The notes under the pieces are model-generated. The model was not told the DNA's origin. It did no database searches and saw nothing but the letters and a program-made list of their open reading frames with translations. Positions 8,649 through 17,989 of a DNA stretch of 64,000 bases are shown here, piece after piece. This stretch comes from an uncultured Hymenobacter sp. (GTDB taxonomy: Bacteria; Bacteroidota; Bacteroidia; Cytophagales; Hymenobacteraceae), in contig CAJYPK010000047.1 of the NCBI GenBank assembly GCA_913776615.1, positions 62,001 through 126,000 of the forward strand, in the 5' to 3' direction. Each line of letters opens with the position of its first letter. The first letter of the stretch is position 1. A program made the position numbers and the translations under genes.

Positions 8649-9731
8649 CTACTTCCACGCTGCCGCCCGTCCCGCGCCGCCTGGCAGCAGCGGCAGGCTG
8701 ACCCGAAACCACTCGGGCGTGCGCTCGATGCGCACGGGCTGGGTTGCCCCGGCGGCTTCATAGCGCTGTTGCACGTTGCGCAGGCCCACGCCGGTGGAAG
8801 CGGGGGCGGGGTGGGCCAGGGGCCGGGGCGTATTCTCGACCACGAGCCAGTCGCCCTCGGTGCGGATGCGAATGAGCAGCGGCTCGTCGGGCTCGATGCG
8901 GTTGTGCTTCACGGCATTCTCCACCAGCAGCTGGCCCACCATGGGCAGCACCAGGCGGGCGTGCTGGGTTTCGGGTATGGCCAGCTCTACCTCCAGGCCC
9001 TCGGGGTAGCGGGTCTGGAGCAGGTAGAGGTAGGCTTTCACCAGGCCCAGCTCGGTGCCCAGCGGCACGCGGGCCGCGTGGCGGTGCTGCAGCACGTAGC
9101 GGTACACGGTAGCCAGCCGCTGCACGAAAGTGACGGCCCGCGGCGGGCTATCCTCAATCACGGCGGTGAGGGTGCTCAGGGTGTTGAACAAAAAATGCGG
9201 GTCGAGCTGCTGCTGCAAGGCGTGCACCTGGGCTTCGAGTACCTGGCGCTGGGCAGCTTCGCGGGTGTGTACCTCGGCCTGCCAATACGCGAAAAACGAC
9301 GCCCCCACGTACACGCCCGCCAGCAAAAAGGCGGTGAGCAGGCCCAGCAGCGTGAGCGGCAGCAAATCGACGAATAGCACGGGCGCGGCCCGGTCGTAGC
9401 CCGCCGCGTGCGCAAAGGCGGCCCCCAGGCCAGCGGCCAGCGCGGCGGCTCCGCCCGCTTGCAGCCCTACTTGCAGGCCCACCCGTCGCAGCGGCTGCTG
9501 CTGCCAGGCCATGTGCCGGTCGAGCCAGCGCGACAGGGCAATGCCGGCCTCGAAGATGAAAAAAGCAAACAGGGTGCCCAGGGCCAGCGCGGCCAGCGTA
9601 TCGGCCCGCAGGCTGCCCCAGGCGGGCGTTTCGCCCAGGTGCTCGGGGTACACGATGGCCAGGGAGCCATAAAACAGTAGCCCCACCACCGGGATGCCCA
9701 GCCGCCGAAACCAGCGTAAAAACTTCGTCAT
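8649..9731 (-). CDS. LytS-type sensor histidine kinase
   Basis: 360 residues from the ATG at 9729-9731 (MTKFLRWFRRLGIP); the frame stays open upstream but that part is not membrane-protein-like. Four hydrophobic segments (about 12-28, 45-65, 85-108, 117-148) precede a coiled-coil linker. The His_kinase domain has phospho-acceptor His179 in QQLDPHFLFNTLSTL. The ATPase has N-box VENAVKHN and G-box STGVGLRNVQQRYE. There is no separate sensor domain, so the signal is probably sensed in or near the membrane. Upstream of the LytTR gene on the same strand, separated by a long palindrome. Confidence 0.92.
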   Translation of the reverse strand: MTKFLRWFRRLGIPVVGLLFYGSLAIVYPEHLGETPAWGSLRADTLAALALGTLFAFFIFEAGIALSRWLDRHMAWQQQPLRRVGLQVGLQAGGAAALAAGLGAAFAHAAGYDRAAPVLFVDLLPLTLLGLLTAFLLAGVYVGASFFAYWQAEVHTREAAQRQVLEAQVHALQQQLDPHFLFNTLSTLTAVIEDSPPRAVTFVQRLATVYRYVLQHRHAARVPLGTELGLVKAYLYLLQTRYPEGLEVELAIPETQHARLVLPMVGQLLVENAVKHNRIEPDEPLLIRIRTEGDWLVVENTPRPLAHPAPASTGVGLRNVQQRYEAAGATQPVRIERTPEWFRVSLPLLPGGAGRAAAWK

Positions 9732-9917
9732 AACTAAATTGGCTCGTGGGTGCGCGCCAGCAAGTAGTTGAGCACAGGGCAATCGGCGGGTGGTAATGCC
9801 CAGCCGGGGCCTTTAGCCCTCCCATGCGCTTGGCGGCCGGGCCGAAGCTACGCGGCGGGCGGCGGGCCTCGTCGGTCCTTGGCGCTCAACTGTCGAAAAT
9901 CGCCTTCCAACTGCCAG

Positions 9918-11888
9918 CTAGCGGGAGCCGCCCAGCGCCCGCCAGCCGCGCCACAGCGTTGCCAGGTCGAGGCCGGGCTCGTAGTCCTGGGCGTAGTGCC
10001 GCTCCAGCCGGTGGCGGGCGGCTTCGGTCAGCGGTACCCCGGTCGGGACTACGTCGGCGGGGGAGAGCACGGCGGGGTAGCGCTTGGCCTCGGGCAAATA
10101 GCGCAGGCCCACCCAGCTGCGCCGGCCGCGCAGTACCTGGCCCACGTGGCGCAGCAGGCCGCCCGGCCGCCGCTGGCCCCAGATGAGCACCGGGCTCAGC
10201 ACCAGGATTACCGCGCAGGCCAGAAGGTCGAGCACGCGTTTATTGCGGCGCTGGGCGGGCCGGCTCAGCTGCCACGAGCGGTCGAGGGTGTAGTAGTCGC
10301 CGGGGGCATCCTTATGGCTGCTGCCGATGATGTAGCGGCTGCCCGCCGGCAAAATCTTGTAGGCCACCGGCGGCCGGGCGGGCAGGCGGGCCATGAGGTC
10401 GATGATCTCGCCCGCGGGCATGTCCTGACCGCAGAAAATCAGCTCAGTAAGGCCGTAGAGGCGCAGCAGGGTGGGCAGCTCGGCCACCGTGCCGAGGTAG
10501 TCGGCGGGCGGGCGGCCGGCCGGAGCCAGGGCCGTAGGGGTAATATAGCCCACTACGGTAGCCACCACCTGGGCCTGGGCCAGCAGCTGGCGCACGCGCT
10601 GGCTTTCGGCGGCCGAGCCCACGATGGCCAGCGTCTTGGGATGGGCCTCGCTCAGCCGCAGGTGGCCGTGGCGCAGCCAGTGGCCGAGCAGCCGCCGGCC
10701 CAGCAGCGCCGCCACGGCCCAGCCGCCGCCCAGCACGATGAGGGCCTTTGAAAAGCGCCAGCTATCAAAAAAATTGGATACCGCCGAAATCAGGATCGTG
10801 CCCACCGCCACGCCGCGCACCACCCGGCTCGGGCGTACCGGCCGGTCGTAGCCGCCGCTCAGCCAGGTGGTAGTCAGCCACGCGCCGATGTAGAGCGGTA
10901 CGGCCACCAGCATGTACTGCGGCGGGTAGGGGAGGGTGCCGCTCTTTTGGTAGGTTTCCCAATACTCCTTCAGCGCGTACATGCCGGCGTAGAGCAAGCC
11001 GATGTCGAGCAGGACGGGGGTGGCCCAAGTGGCCAGCCGCTGGCCCAGCGCCAGCCCGGCCCGCAGCCAGATGGCGAAGTTGATCAGCAGCGAAACCACG
11101 CTGGCGTGGCTGGAGGCAAAGTGCTTGCGGGCAAAGATGACCATGGCCCGGTAAAACACCAGCACGTAGTTGGCGCTCGTGCGCTTGGTGCTCTCGCCCT
11201 TGTAGTGCAGGATGCGAACCCCGGGAAAATACCAGTTTTGCCAGCCGCCCCGGGTGAGGCAGTACGAGAGGTCAATGTCCTCGCCGTACATGAAATAGTC
11301 TTCGTCGAGCAGTCCCACCTCGGCCAGCGCCGCCTGGCGCAGCAGCATAAAGGCCCCGCTGAGTACCTCTATTTCGTGGGCCTGGTTTTTGTCCAGAAAG
11401 CCCAGGTGGTAGCGCCCGAAGGTGCGCGAGCGCGGCAGCAGCGCCGCCAGGCCAAACACCTTGTAAAACGCTACCGCCGGCGTGGGCAGCCCGCGCTTGC
11501 TTTCGGGTAAAAACTGCCCCTGGCCGTCGAGCATCTGCACCCCCAGGCCCCCGCAGCGCGGGTGGGCATCCATAAAGTCGCAGCAGCGCCGGAAGGTCGC
11601 TTCCTCGATGAGCGTATCGGGATTGAGCAGCAACTGGTACTGGCCGGTTGCCAGCCGCAGGGCCTGGTTGTTGGCCTTGGCAAAGCCGGGATTATCCTTG
11701 TTTTCGAGCAGAATAACTTCGGGGAAGCGCGCCCGCACCATCGCCACCGAATCGTCGGCCGAGTTGTTGTCAACCACGAAGACTTCGACCGGCTCGCCGA
11801 GCACCGCCGCCGCTGCGCGCACCGACAACAGCGTTTGCTCTAAGAAGTAACAAACGTTGTAGCTGACAATGACGACGGAAAGCTTCAC
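9918..11888 (-). CDS. Glycosyltransferase family 2 fused to membrane/nucleotide-binding sugar-transferase-like region
   Basis: 656 residues. Residues 1 to about 265 are a GT2 enzyme of the rhamnosyltransferase type: SVVIVSYN start, VVDNNSADDS, LLLNPDT as DxD-equivalent, GEDIDLSYCL as acceptor-site acid. About four hydrophobic segments follow (roughly 285-400). Then comes a Rossmann-like stretch (KTLAIVGSAAESQRVRQLL) resembling the cytoplasmic domain of polyprenyl-phosphate sugar-1-phosphate transferases, and a final hydrophobic segment (LLACAVILVLSPVLIWG). The catalytic domain of those transferases is missing. Probable role: transfer of a sugar to a lipid-linked glycan at the inner membrane. 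The gene stands alone. Confidence 0.8.
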   Translation of the reverse strand: MKLSVVIVSYNVCYFLEQTLLSVRAAAAVLGEPVEVFVVDNNSADDSVAMVRARFPEVILLENKDNPGFAKANNQALRLATGQYQLLLNPDTLIEEATFRRCCDFMDAHPRCGGLGVQMLDGQGQFLPESKRGLPTPAVAFYKVFGLAALLPRSRTFGRYHLGFLDKNQAHEIEVLSGAFMLLRQAALAEVGLLDEDYFMYGEDIDLSYCLTRGGWQNWYFPGVRILHYKGESTKRTSANYVLVFYRAMVIFARKHFASSHASVVSLLINFAIWLRAGLALGQRLATWATPVLLDIGLLYAGMYALKEYWETYQKSGTLPYPPQYMLVAVPLYIGAWLTTTWLSGGYDRPVRPSRVVRGVAVGTILISAVSNFFDSWRFSKALIVLGGGWAVAALLGRRLLGHWLRHGHLRLSEAHPKTLAIVGSAAESQRVRQLLAQAQVVATVVGYITPTALAPAGRPPADYLGTVAELPTLLRLYGLTELIFCGQDMPAGEIIDLMARLPARPPVAYKILPAGSRYIIGSSHKDAPGDYYTLDRSWQLSRPAQRRNKRVLDLLACAVILVLSPVLIWGQRRPGGLLRHVGQVLRGRRSWVGLRYLPEAKRYPAVLSPADVVPTGVPLTEAARHRLERHYAQDYEPGLDLATLWRGWRALGGSR

Positions 11889-12182
11889 GAGTGCGGGCAG
11901 AAGAGGACTGGCCGGCCCCGTGCTATTACGTGTGGGCCGAGCAGACCAACAAATCTAAGCGGCAGCGCCGCAGTCCGCTAGTTTTTGCGCCGTCGCCCCG
12001 CGCCCCGACCTGGTCGCGGGGGTAATGCAGGAGCTGTGAGTCAGAAGCTATGGGCTGGGAAAACAGGATAGTCCCACTGGCGAGCCAGCCGGCTGCCCAC
12101 CGCAGAGTGCGGATGGTAAGCTGGCCACGTCCGCCCGCGTGGCACCCGCCAACTCATACCTTCTAACTCGCAACTCATACCT

Positions 12183-12797
12183 TCATCGTGCCTGTCGCTG
12201 GCGCTCCACGATGCTGCGGCCGAGCGTGATCTCGTCGGCGTATTCCAGCTCGCCGCCCATCGGGATGCCCCGCGCAATGGTGCTGATGTGCACGTGCTCG
12301 AAGTCGCGCAGGCGGCGCGAGAGGTAGAAGGCCGTGGTATCGCCCTCCATCGTGGGCGAGATGGCCAGGATGATTTCGCGGATTTCCGAATCCTCGGCCC
12401 CGGCCCGGGCCACGAGCGAATCAACCTGCAAGTCGGCCGGTCCCACGCCCTCGATGGGCGAGATTACGCCGCCCAGCACGTGGTACACGCCCTGATATTG
12501 GCCGGTATTTTCGATGGCGATAACGTCGCGCACGTCGGCCACCACGCACACCTGGGCGTGGTCGCGCAGCTTGTTGGCGCAGATGCTGCACTCCTCGCTG
12601 TCCGAAATGCTGTGGCAGGTGCGGCAGTAGGTGATGTCGAAGCGCATTTTGGCCAGTGCCTCGGCGAGGTTGGCGGTGGTATCGCTCTCGGCCTTGAGCA
12701 GGTGCAAGGCCAGCCGCAGGGCTGTTTTCTTCCCGATGCCGGGCAGGCGCGATAGTTCAACTACTGCGTTTTCAATCAGTTTGGAAGGAAAATCCAT
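12183..12797 (-). CDS. recR: Recombination mediator RecR
   Basis: 204 residues from the ATG 12795-12797 (MDFPSKLIENAVVELS); usual family length is about 200. N-terminal helix-hairpin-helix (LSRLPGIGKKTALRLA), a four-cysteine zinc finger at Cys58, Cys61, Cys70 and Cys73 (CRTCHSISDSEECSIC), and a Toprim domain (VCVVADVRDVIAIENTG, VISPIEGVGP). With RecO/RecF it helps load RecA at single-strand gaps. No partner gene is adjacent. The 294-bp gap downstream (11889-12182) has only short direct repeats of AACTCATACCTT. Confidence 0.96.
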   Translation of the reverse strand: MDFPSKLIENAVVELSRLPGIGKKTALRLALHLLKAESDTTANLAEALAKMRFDITYCRTCHSISDSEECSICANKLRDHAQVCVVADVRDVIAIENTGQYQGVYHVLGGVISPIEGVGPADLQVDSLVARAGAEDSEIREIILAISPTMEGDTTAFYLSRRLRDFEHVHISTIARGIPMGGELEYADEITLGRSIVERQRQAR

Positions 12798-13390
12798 ATC
12801 AGGTGTTTGGGTGCCATTTCCAGCACGTAGGGGCACTTTTTAAAGCGAAATAGTAACGTATTACCCTTGTTTATGAGGCCGTTACTGACTACTGATAATG
12901 CAAATGGCAGGAATCTCTTACTACCTGCGTGGCGCAGGGGATGATGCAGCAAAAAAATGGTCGTTGTACGGTTCCGGCACAACAGCAATTTTGAACGCGT
13001 TACGGAGGCAAAGGTCGCCAAGAATGACTTCGACGCGGAAGCTGGATTAGTAAAGGTGAAAAGTGAAATGGGCGGCTGAACTGAACAAGCAAATTGACTT
13101 TGTCCGTTCCCGTTTCATAGAAGCGTTAAGCTGAATTCTAAAGGATAAGTTGGAGCTTAACCGGGATGCGTTCAACGCACATACCTGGAACTGAAAAAAC
13201 ACCTATGCTTCTGGGAGAAGGATATCCACAAGCGTACCGTGAAGCTCACCTACAATGCGCTTGCCGACGATATTTTATGCCCTACTAGTGGACCGCCCAT
13301 ACTACTTCACGAGAAGAAGTATGAAAGGTGCGGGTTTGGTGCCATGTAGATGGAGAAATCAAGCTGCCGCCTCGAAAAGAAGCTTCATTA
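12798..13390. other. 593-bp gap with a probable decayed gene
   Basis: No intact gene is present. On the plus strand, 13182-13348 reads as a coding-like stretch (YLELKKHLCFWEKDIHKRTV... LLHEKKYERCGFGAM, then a stop) with no start and with stops immediately upstream in all plausible continuations. Base composition is more AT-rich than the neighbouring recR. I could not assign a family. I read it as the tail of a broken gene; it could also be chance. Confidence 0.35.
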
Positions 13391-14041
13391 CTAACGAGCA
13401 TTGAACAGGGCTCGCCACCACGTTAACTTTTTTTGCGGTGGGTAGTCAGTAGGAGCAGTTATATGCGTAGTGCCTTCTTGTAAGGCAGCTTGATACTCTT
13501 CGATTAAGGAAGCGCCAATATTTATCCCATTGATCGCCTCGCAATTATCGTCGTAGGTTACACGAAGTTGCCGGGCTACATAAATGAAAGTAGTAGTAGT
13601 GTAAAGCGCATCAACTGGCTCTACCCATACTAGCTTCTTATCCGCTCTGCCGAAGCGCTTCTCTATCCGTAGAAACGGAGTATTCTGGATAGGATGAAGT
13701 AGCTCTTCGGCAAGTCTAAATTCAACAACTTGCCTGTTCAGGATTCTGAATCGCGCCCCTCCGGTCAACAGTACCCAGCCATTCCTCTCGTATATATTTT
13801 TTATGCGCTCTGCAAGCAAGAATTCATGTTCTACTCCGGCTAGTTTGTAGTAAGCTTTGTCGTTTTTATAGGTTATACCGGATGCGCCTACTGGGGGCGT
13901 ATCCATCGAGGTGTGCTTGATTTTATCGAGAGGTATCGCGTCGGGGGCATCGCCAAGTCGGACTCCCCAAAGTACGAAGTCCTGCCAAGTGAGACTCGCA
14001 TCAAAGAGTGCTTCGAGGCTGTGCGTAAGGTCTTGTGCCAT
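13391..14041 (-). CDS. Hypothetical protein (216 aa), unknown
   Basis: Start at ATG 14039-14041 (MAQDLTHSLEALFDASLTWQDF); an in-frame TTG nine codons upstream is the alternative. No signal peptide or membrane segment. The sequence is mixed alpha/beta with a central RFRILNRQVVEFRL and a C-terminal TWWRALFNAR. Codon use is AT-richer than in flanking genes. I do not recognise the family. Its upstream bases share CTACCCCTTGA (minus strand) with those of the gene at 15978-16652, so the islet genes may have common origins. The 295-bp gap upstream (14042-14336) shows no gene. Confidence 0.6.
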   Translation of the reverse strand: MAQDLTHSLEALFDASLTWQDFVLWGVRLGDAPDAIPLDKIKHTSMDTPPVGASGITYKNDKAYYKLAGVEHEFLLAERIKNIYERNGWVLLTGGARFRILNRQVVEFRLAEELLHPIQNTPFLRIEKRFGRADKKLVWVEPVDALYTTTTFIYVARQLRVTYDDNCEAINGINIGASLIEEYQAALQEGTTHITAPTDYPPQKKLTWWRALFNAR

Positions 14042-14336
14042 AGTGGACTTTATAGCTGTGTACTTCAAGGGGTAGATGCCGAAAGAGTGTGAAATCTACG
14101 CAACTTCTTTAGCAGTATTACCGCAAATTGGGAAAGGGTAAGCGATACGAAAGCGAGTACTTTTTCCCGTTAATTTCAACTGCTTACTTTCCCTTTACGC
14201 TCTTAAGTAATTTCAACAACTCGGAGACTGGTTCTCGATTACAGTTTGCTGTCCGAAGCCGCAAAAAGGTAAAAACCACAAGAAAAATAGCCTGCCTCCG
14301 CGAAGCAATCGGACTAGGGATAGAGTGGAGCAGTAC

Positions 14337-15047
14337 TTAACGTTCATAGTAATAAGTAGTGCCACCGTTATACGACACGCGTTTTCCCTGCTCGGCACCC
14401 CACTGCACAAGGTTGGGATGCCCGGACTCCTGCCAGGCGACGTAGTTACGCACCAGTTCTAGGTCTGATTCTAGCTCATCCGTCCAGTAAGCTTGTTTTC
14501 CCGGTGAGGTGAGCTGCTGGATATGCTCACGCACTAGGTCGCCCAGTGCCAACTCGTCGGCTGGGTTTCCGATATATCCGTCGGGCATGTGATGCACAGC
14601 GTAGTATAGGGAATACAACCACCAGCCTAGCAGCGTCTCCCGGGCCTCATCGTCGCCAGGATTCAGTGCCAGCGCCCGCAGTAGGTAGGCGCGGTCGCGA
14701 TAATACCTGCCGTACCAGCGAAAGGGGCGCGCATCTTGCAACTCGCGGTCGCACCAAGCGAGTAGGGCTGGCTTTACCAATTGCTCGCTCAAGGGTTGGG
14801 GAAATGGTCCGTAATCAGCCGCTTCCACCGTTTCAACATACGGAAACAGGAAGCTGACGAATTCAATTTGCTGGTCCAGAGTCCAGCCAGCTGCTTGGAC
14901 CAGGAAGGTTGTTAAGTGTTGAAAGGCTTCTTTCCGCAAGCCCTGCTCGCGGGCTCGGCAGTAAGCGGCATAGGCTAACCAAGCCGGGTGCCGGGCGGCG
15001 GCACGACTAACGGTTAGAAGCGCCTGGTTCTGCGCAGTGGATAGCAT
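14337..15047 (-). CDS. Hypothetical protein (236 aa), unknown, soluble
   Basis: ATG 15045-15047. Nearly all-helical and rich in aromatic residues (PAWLAYAAYCRAREQGLRKEAF, WWLYSLYYAVHHMPDGYIG), with no signal peptide. The ending is odd: YNGGTTYYYER. The helical Trp/Tyr-rich pattern and company (a DUF6000-like gene close by) recall immunity-protein islets, but this is a guess from style, not from a recognised domain. 80 bases separate it from the lipoprotein gene upstream. Confidence 0.6.
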   Translation of the reverse strand: MLSTAQNQALLTVSRAAARHPAWLAYAAYCRAREQGLRKEAFQHLTTFLVQAAGWTLDQQIEFVSFLFPYVETVEAADYGPFPQPLSEQLVKPALLAWCDRELQDARPFRWYGRYYRDRAYLLRALALNPGDDEARETLLGWWLYSLYYAVHHMPDGYIGNPADELALGDLVREHIQQLTSPGKQAYWTDELESDLELVRNYVAWQESGHPNLVQWGAEQGKRVSYNGGTTYYYER

Positions 15048-15126
15048 ACTTCTGGTCTGTACTGGGCTTATATCTCACAAGTAAATGCTGACTGTTAAGG
15101 CGTAAACCGCTCGAAGGCCGTTCCGC

Positions 15127-15981
15127 CTATCGCAGCCTGGCTCGTGCGTCCGCAATAGTCGTGGTAATGCTCGTGGCGGGCACGCCTAGCTCTTGAAGTT
15201 GCGCTAGACTCTGCTCGGATGCTACCCAGACAATGCGGGGGTTGCGCGCCAACAGCCGCCTGAAAAGCGGGTAAAACATGGTGCCCATACCTTTAAAATT
15301 GCGCATGTCGATGAGGAGGGGTTGGTTGGAGGGCAGTTGTTGCACAAAGCGGGTCAAGTCTTTTTCCTCATCAGAAGATAGGCTCCCGTACATCCTTACT
15401 TCGAACGGATTCGTGCTGACGATCTTACAGGGCAACCCAAAGTCAAAATACTGTTCCAGCGATTCAAAGTACTCTTGCTCCTGCTGGGTGGTGAACTTGC
15501 GCCGCGCAAGTCCTAGCACCGCTTCGACTAGCTTGTGCTCCTGGGGGGAGCTATTCTTACGAGGAGACCAGAATCGGAATTTATTCTGGACGCTATCCCG
15601 TGAGATGGTGTTGTAAACAGTGATGCCATCGGTGCCTAGCTGCTGCTCTCTCGTACGCATCTTCAGCACGGGTATACTGTCGAGCTCAGAAAAGAAAAAC
15701 GTGAGGTCAGCCGACGACAGGTGGGCGCTATCCTGCACGATAGTCACCGGCGTAGCGCGGCGGTCATCATAAGCGCGTAGCGTTATGCGCTGGGTCGAGT
15801 CGTGCGCGACGATGGAAATGACGCACGGCGGCATGAACGAAGGGTAGTACTCCCCCCGGTAGCGGAACTGGTACGGTTTGCCGTGTTGTGCCGGCTCACT
15901 TGAGCAAGCGGTACCCAACAGAAAACCGATGAGCAGTAGTACACTTGGCCTTCGGCTCGCGGCGATTAGGTAGTGGCTCAT
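15127..15981 (-). CDS. Putative lipoprotein (284 aa), unknown
   Basis: ATG 15979-15981 overlaps the TGA of the upstream gene (ATGA), which suggests translational coupling. The N-terminus has a basic region, a hydrophobic core and a lipobox-like LLGTAC followed by SSEPAQ, so it is probably lipidated at Cys26. The rest is a mixed alpha/beta domain with QPLLIDMRNFKGMGTMFYP and NPRIVWVASEQ, resembling a STAS or small Rossmann-like fold at the C-terminus (about 195-284). Family and function are unknown. Confidence 0.6.
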   Translation of the reverse strand: MSHYLIAASRRPSVLLLIGFLLGTACSSEPAQHGKPYQFRYRGEYYPSFMPPCVISIVAHDSTQRITLRAYDDRRATPVTIVQDSAHLSSADLTFFFSELDSIPVLKMRTREQQLGTDGITVYNTISRDSVQNKFRFWSPRKNSSPQEHKLVEAVLGLARRKFTTQQEQEYFESLEQYFDFGLPCKIVSTNPFEVRMYGSLSSDEEKDLTRFVQQLPSNQPLLIDMRNFKGMGTMFYPLFRRLLARNPRIVWVASEQSLAQLQELGVPATSITTTIADARARLR

Positions 15982-16652
15982 GCTACGCTAGCGGCTCTGA
16001 TTTTTTCCGTCATCGTAATGCTTTCCCTCAGCCAATTGCTCGTGTCTTCAAGGCTGTGATTGGGCTTATTGACGGTGTACGCCTGCCAGCTGGCATTATA
16101 GGTGGCAGCTTCCGCCGGGGCGAGCAGGTGCAGGGCTGCCAACACATCGGCTTGGTCATACCACAGGTCCGGCCGCGTTAAGTAGTAATCCAGGTAGGCT
16201 TTTAGGTAGTCCTGCGCCCGCTCATTCTGAAAGGTGGCAAACGCCAGGGCGTACCCCGCGCCAGCGTAGCAGACCTCGCTTTGGAGCAAGTGCACCCCCA
16301 GTATGTCCGTCAGTTCCTCGTACCCCTTTATTGCGGCAAAGTAGGCACCGGTAATGCGCGGTCGCCAGTTAAAATCCCCCAACAGCTGGCGCACGATGGC
16401 GGGCGTGATTTCTTTGGTAGCTTGCACGAACGCGGCAAATTCCTGGTCGTCCAGCCCAGGGAGAGAGACCAGGTAGAATGGATTTACCCACTGGTTGATA
16501 AACTCTTTTGTTAGCTTCTCCTGATTGCGGTGTGCCGCTAGTTGCTCGAAGGGACTATGGCTGCGGCTGGTAGCCCCCGCCATGTGCAACGCCACCTCGG
16601 TGGCTTGGTCATTCGCCGTGAACAAGCGCTGCCATAGGTTATGAAAGTCCAT
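15978..16652 (-). CDS. DUF6000-like protein
   Basis: 224 residues from ATG 16650-16652; a TTG two codons upstream is possible. Features that I associate with DUF6000 are the early VNPFYLVSLPGL, the central WRPRITGAYFAAIKGYEEL and the late YLDYYLTRPDLWYDQADVLAALHLL. No signal peptide. The biochemical role of this family is not established. First gene of an apparent two-gene unit with the lipoprotein gene (4-base overlap). AT-richer than the flanking transporter gene. Confidence 0.6.
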   Translation of the reverse strand: MDFHNLWQRLFTANDQATEVALHMAGATSRSHSPFEQLAAHRNQEKLTKEFINQWVNPFYLVSLPGLDDQEFAAFVQATKEITPAIVRQLLGDFNWRPRITGAYFAAIKGYEELTDILGVHLLQSEVCYAGAGYALAFATFQNERAQDYLKAYLDYYLTRPDLWYDQADVLAALHLLAPAEAATYNASWQAYTVNKPNHSLEDTSNWLRESITMTEKIRAASVA

Positions 16653-16832
16653 TGTCAAGGGGTAGTAGGCTTATCTATGCGCAAGAAAGGTATCAATGCC
16701 TTCTTCAAAGCTGGGCAATTTGCCAGTGCCACGCTGCATTATAGGGCACGGCGCGGACGAGAATTTCCAGGAAAAAGCTCCACGGTCGAGGAGCAGACCG
16801 CCCCGGTGTTGCACGACGCGGTGCGGGCAGCT

Positions 16833-17849
16833 TTATGTAGCACGTGCTACCTCTTGCCGCCCCAGGTACTGCGCCATGCTGCTGGCCAGGATGATTTGCA
16901 GGGCGTGGTAGAGCATGAGTGGCAGCAGGATGAGCCCCGTGGCCGCGCTGCCCGGAAACAGCAGGCTGGCCATCACGCTGCCGTGCACCAGCGACTTTTT
17001 GGAGCCGCAAAACACGGCCACGATGTTATCGGCCCGGGAGAAGCCCAACGCCCGGCCCAGGCCCCAGATGAGGGCGAAGGCCAGTAGGTACAGCCCCATC
17101 ATGCCCAGGCTCAGCTTGAAGATGTCGGCCGGCTCGAAGCGGGAGAAAATACCTTCGGCAAACGACTCGCAAAAGGCCGTAAACACGATGAGCAAGATCG
17201 TGCATTGGTCGAAGTAGCGCAGCGCGGCCTTGTGGCGGTCGACCAGCGCGCCGAAGTAGGAGTTGAGCGCCAGGCCCGCGCCCACCGGCAGTACCACCTG
17301 CCACAGCAGCTCCAGGGCCAGGCCCCACAGCTGCCCGCCGCCGGTGCCGGTGTGCAAAAACAGGCTCGTGAGCAAGGGCGTGAGCACGATGCCCAGCAGG
17401 CTCGACAAGCTGGCGTTGAAAATGGCCGCCGGTAGGTTGCCGCCCGCAATGCTCACCATCACCACCGAGGTCGAAACCGTGCTGGGCAGCGCGCACAAAA
17501 AGAAAATGCTCTGCCACAGCGGCTCACCGCTCGCCCCGAAAAGGGGCTTGACCAGCAGGGCCAGCGCCGGAAATAAACCAAATGTGGCCAGCTGCACTAC
17601 CACCGGCAGCCGCCAGTTGCGCATGCCCTCGCGCAGCTTGTCGAGGTTGAGCTTCAGCCCGTAAAAGAAAAATACCAGCGCCACGCCCACCGTCGTGATG
17701 AGGTGCCACGGCACCGGGCTGGCCTTGCTGCCCAGGCCGGGCTGCCAGTAGGCCAGCGCCACCACACCCAGCAGCGCCAGCAAAAACCAGTCGAGCCCGG
17801 CCCGGGAGAGCAAAGCGACAAAACGATTGGGCGGAGCAGGCTGAGTCAT
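16833..17849 (-). CDS. Bile acid:sodium symporter family transporter (SBF-like)
   Basis: 338 residues from ATG 17847-17849 (MTQPAPPNRFVALLSRAGLDWF). About ten membrane segments; typical family stretches are FFFYGLKLNLDKLREGM, CALPSTVSTSVVMVSIAGGNLPAAIFNA and FCGSKKSLVHGSVMASLLF. The last two fit the crossed discontinuous helices that bind Na+ in BASS transporters. Subfamily is SBF-like (YfeH/PF13593), whose members carry organic anions of mostly unknown identity. It stands alone; the gap 16653-16832 holds no visible gene. Confidence 0.88.
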   Translation of the reverse strand: MTQPAPPNRFVALLSRAGLDWFLLALLGVVALAYWQPGLGSKASPVPWHLITTVGVALVFFFYGLKLNLDKLREGMRNWRLPVVVQLATFGLFPALALLVKPLFGASGEPLWQSIFFLCALPSTVSTSVVMVSIAGGNLPAAIFNASLSSLLGIVLTPLLTSLFLHTGTGGGQLWGLALELLWQVVLPVGAGLALNSYFGALVDRHKAALRYFDQCTILLIVFTAFCESFAEGIFSRFEPADIFKLSLGMMGLYLLAFALIWGLGRALGFSRADNIVAVFCGSKKSLVHGSVMASLLFPGSAATGLILLPLMLYHALQIILASSMAQYLGRQEVARAT

Positions 17850-17897
17850 AAGTAAATCGAAAAAGTGAAGCCTAGTCCCCGGCCGGGGCACTCGGCG

Positions 17898-17935
17898 TAA
17901 AAAGCAAGCGCGCCAGACCTCGGGGCCTGGCGCGC
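17898..17935 (-). terminator. Rho-independent terminator after clpS
   Basis: Stem GCGCGCCAG (17908-17916) pairs with CTGGCGCGC (17927-17935); reading on the minus strand it is followed by TTGCTTTTT (17899-17907). It sits about 55 bases past the clpS stop. Confidence 0.8.
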
Positions 17936-17989
17936 TGCACTAGCTGTACGGTAAGTAACGAAAAAAGAGTCGGGCGGAACCGACGCTAA

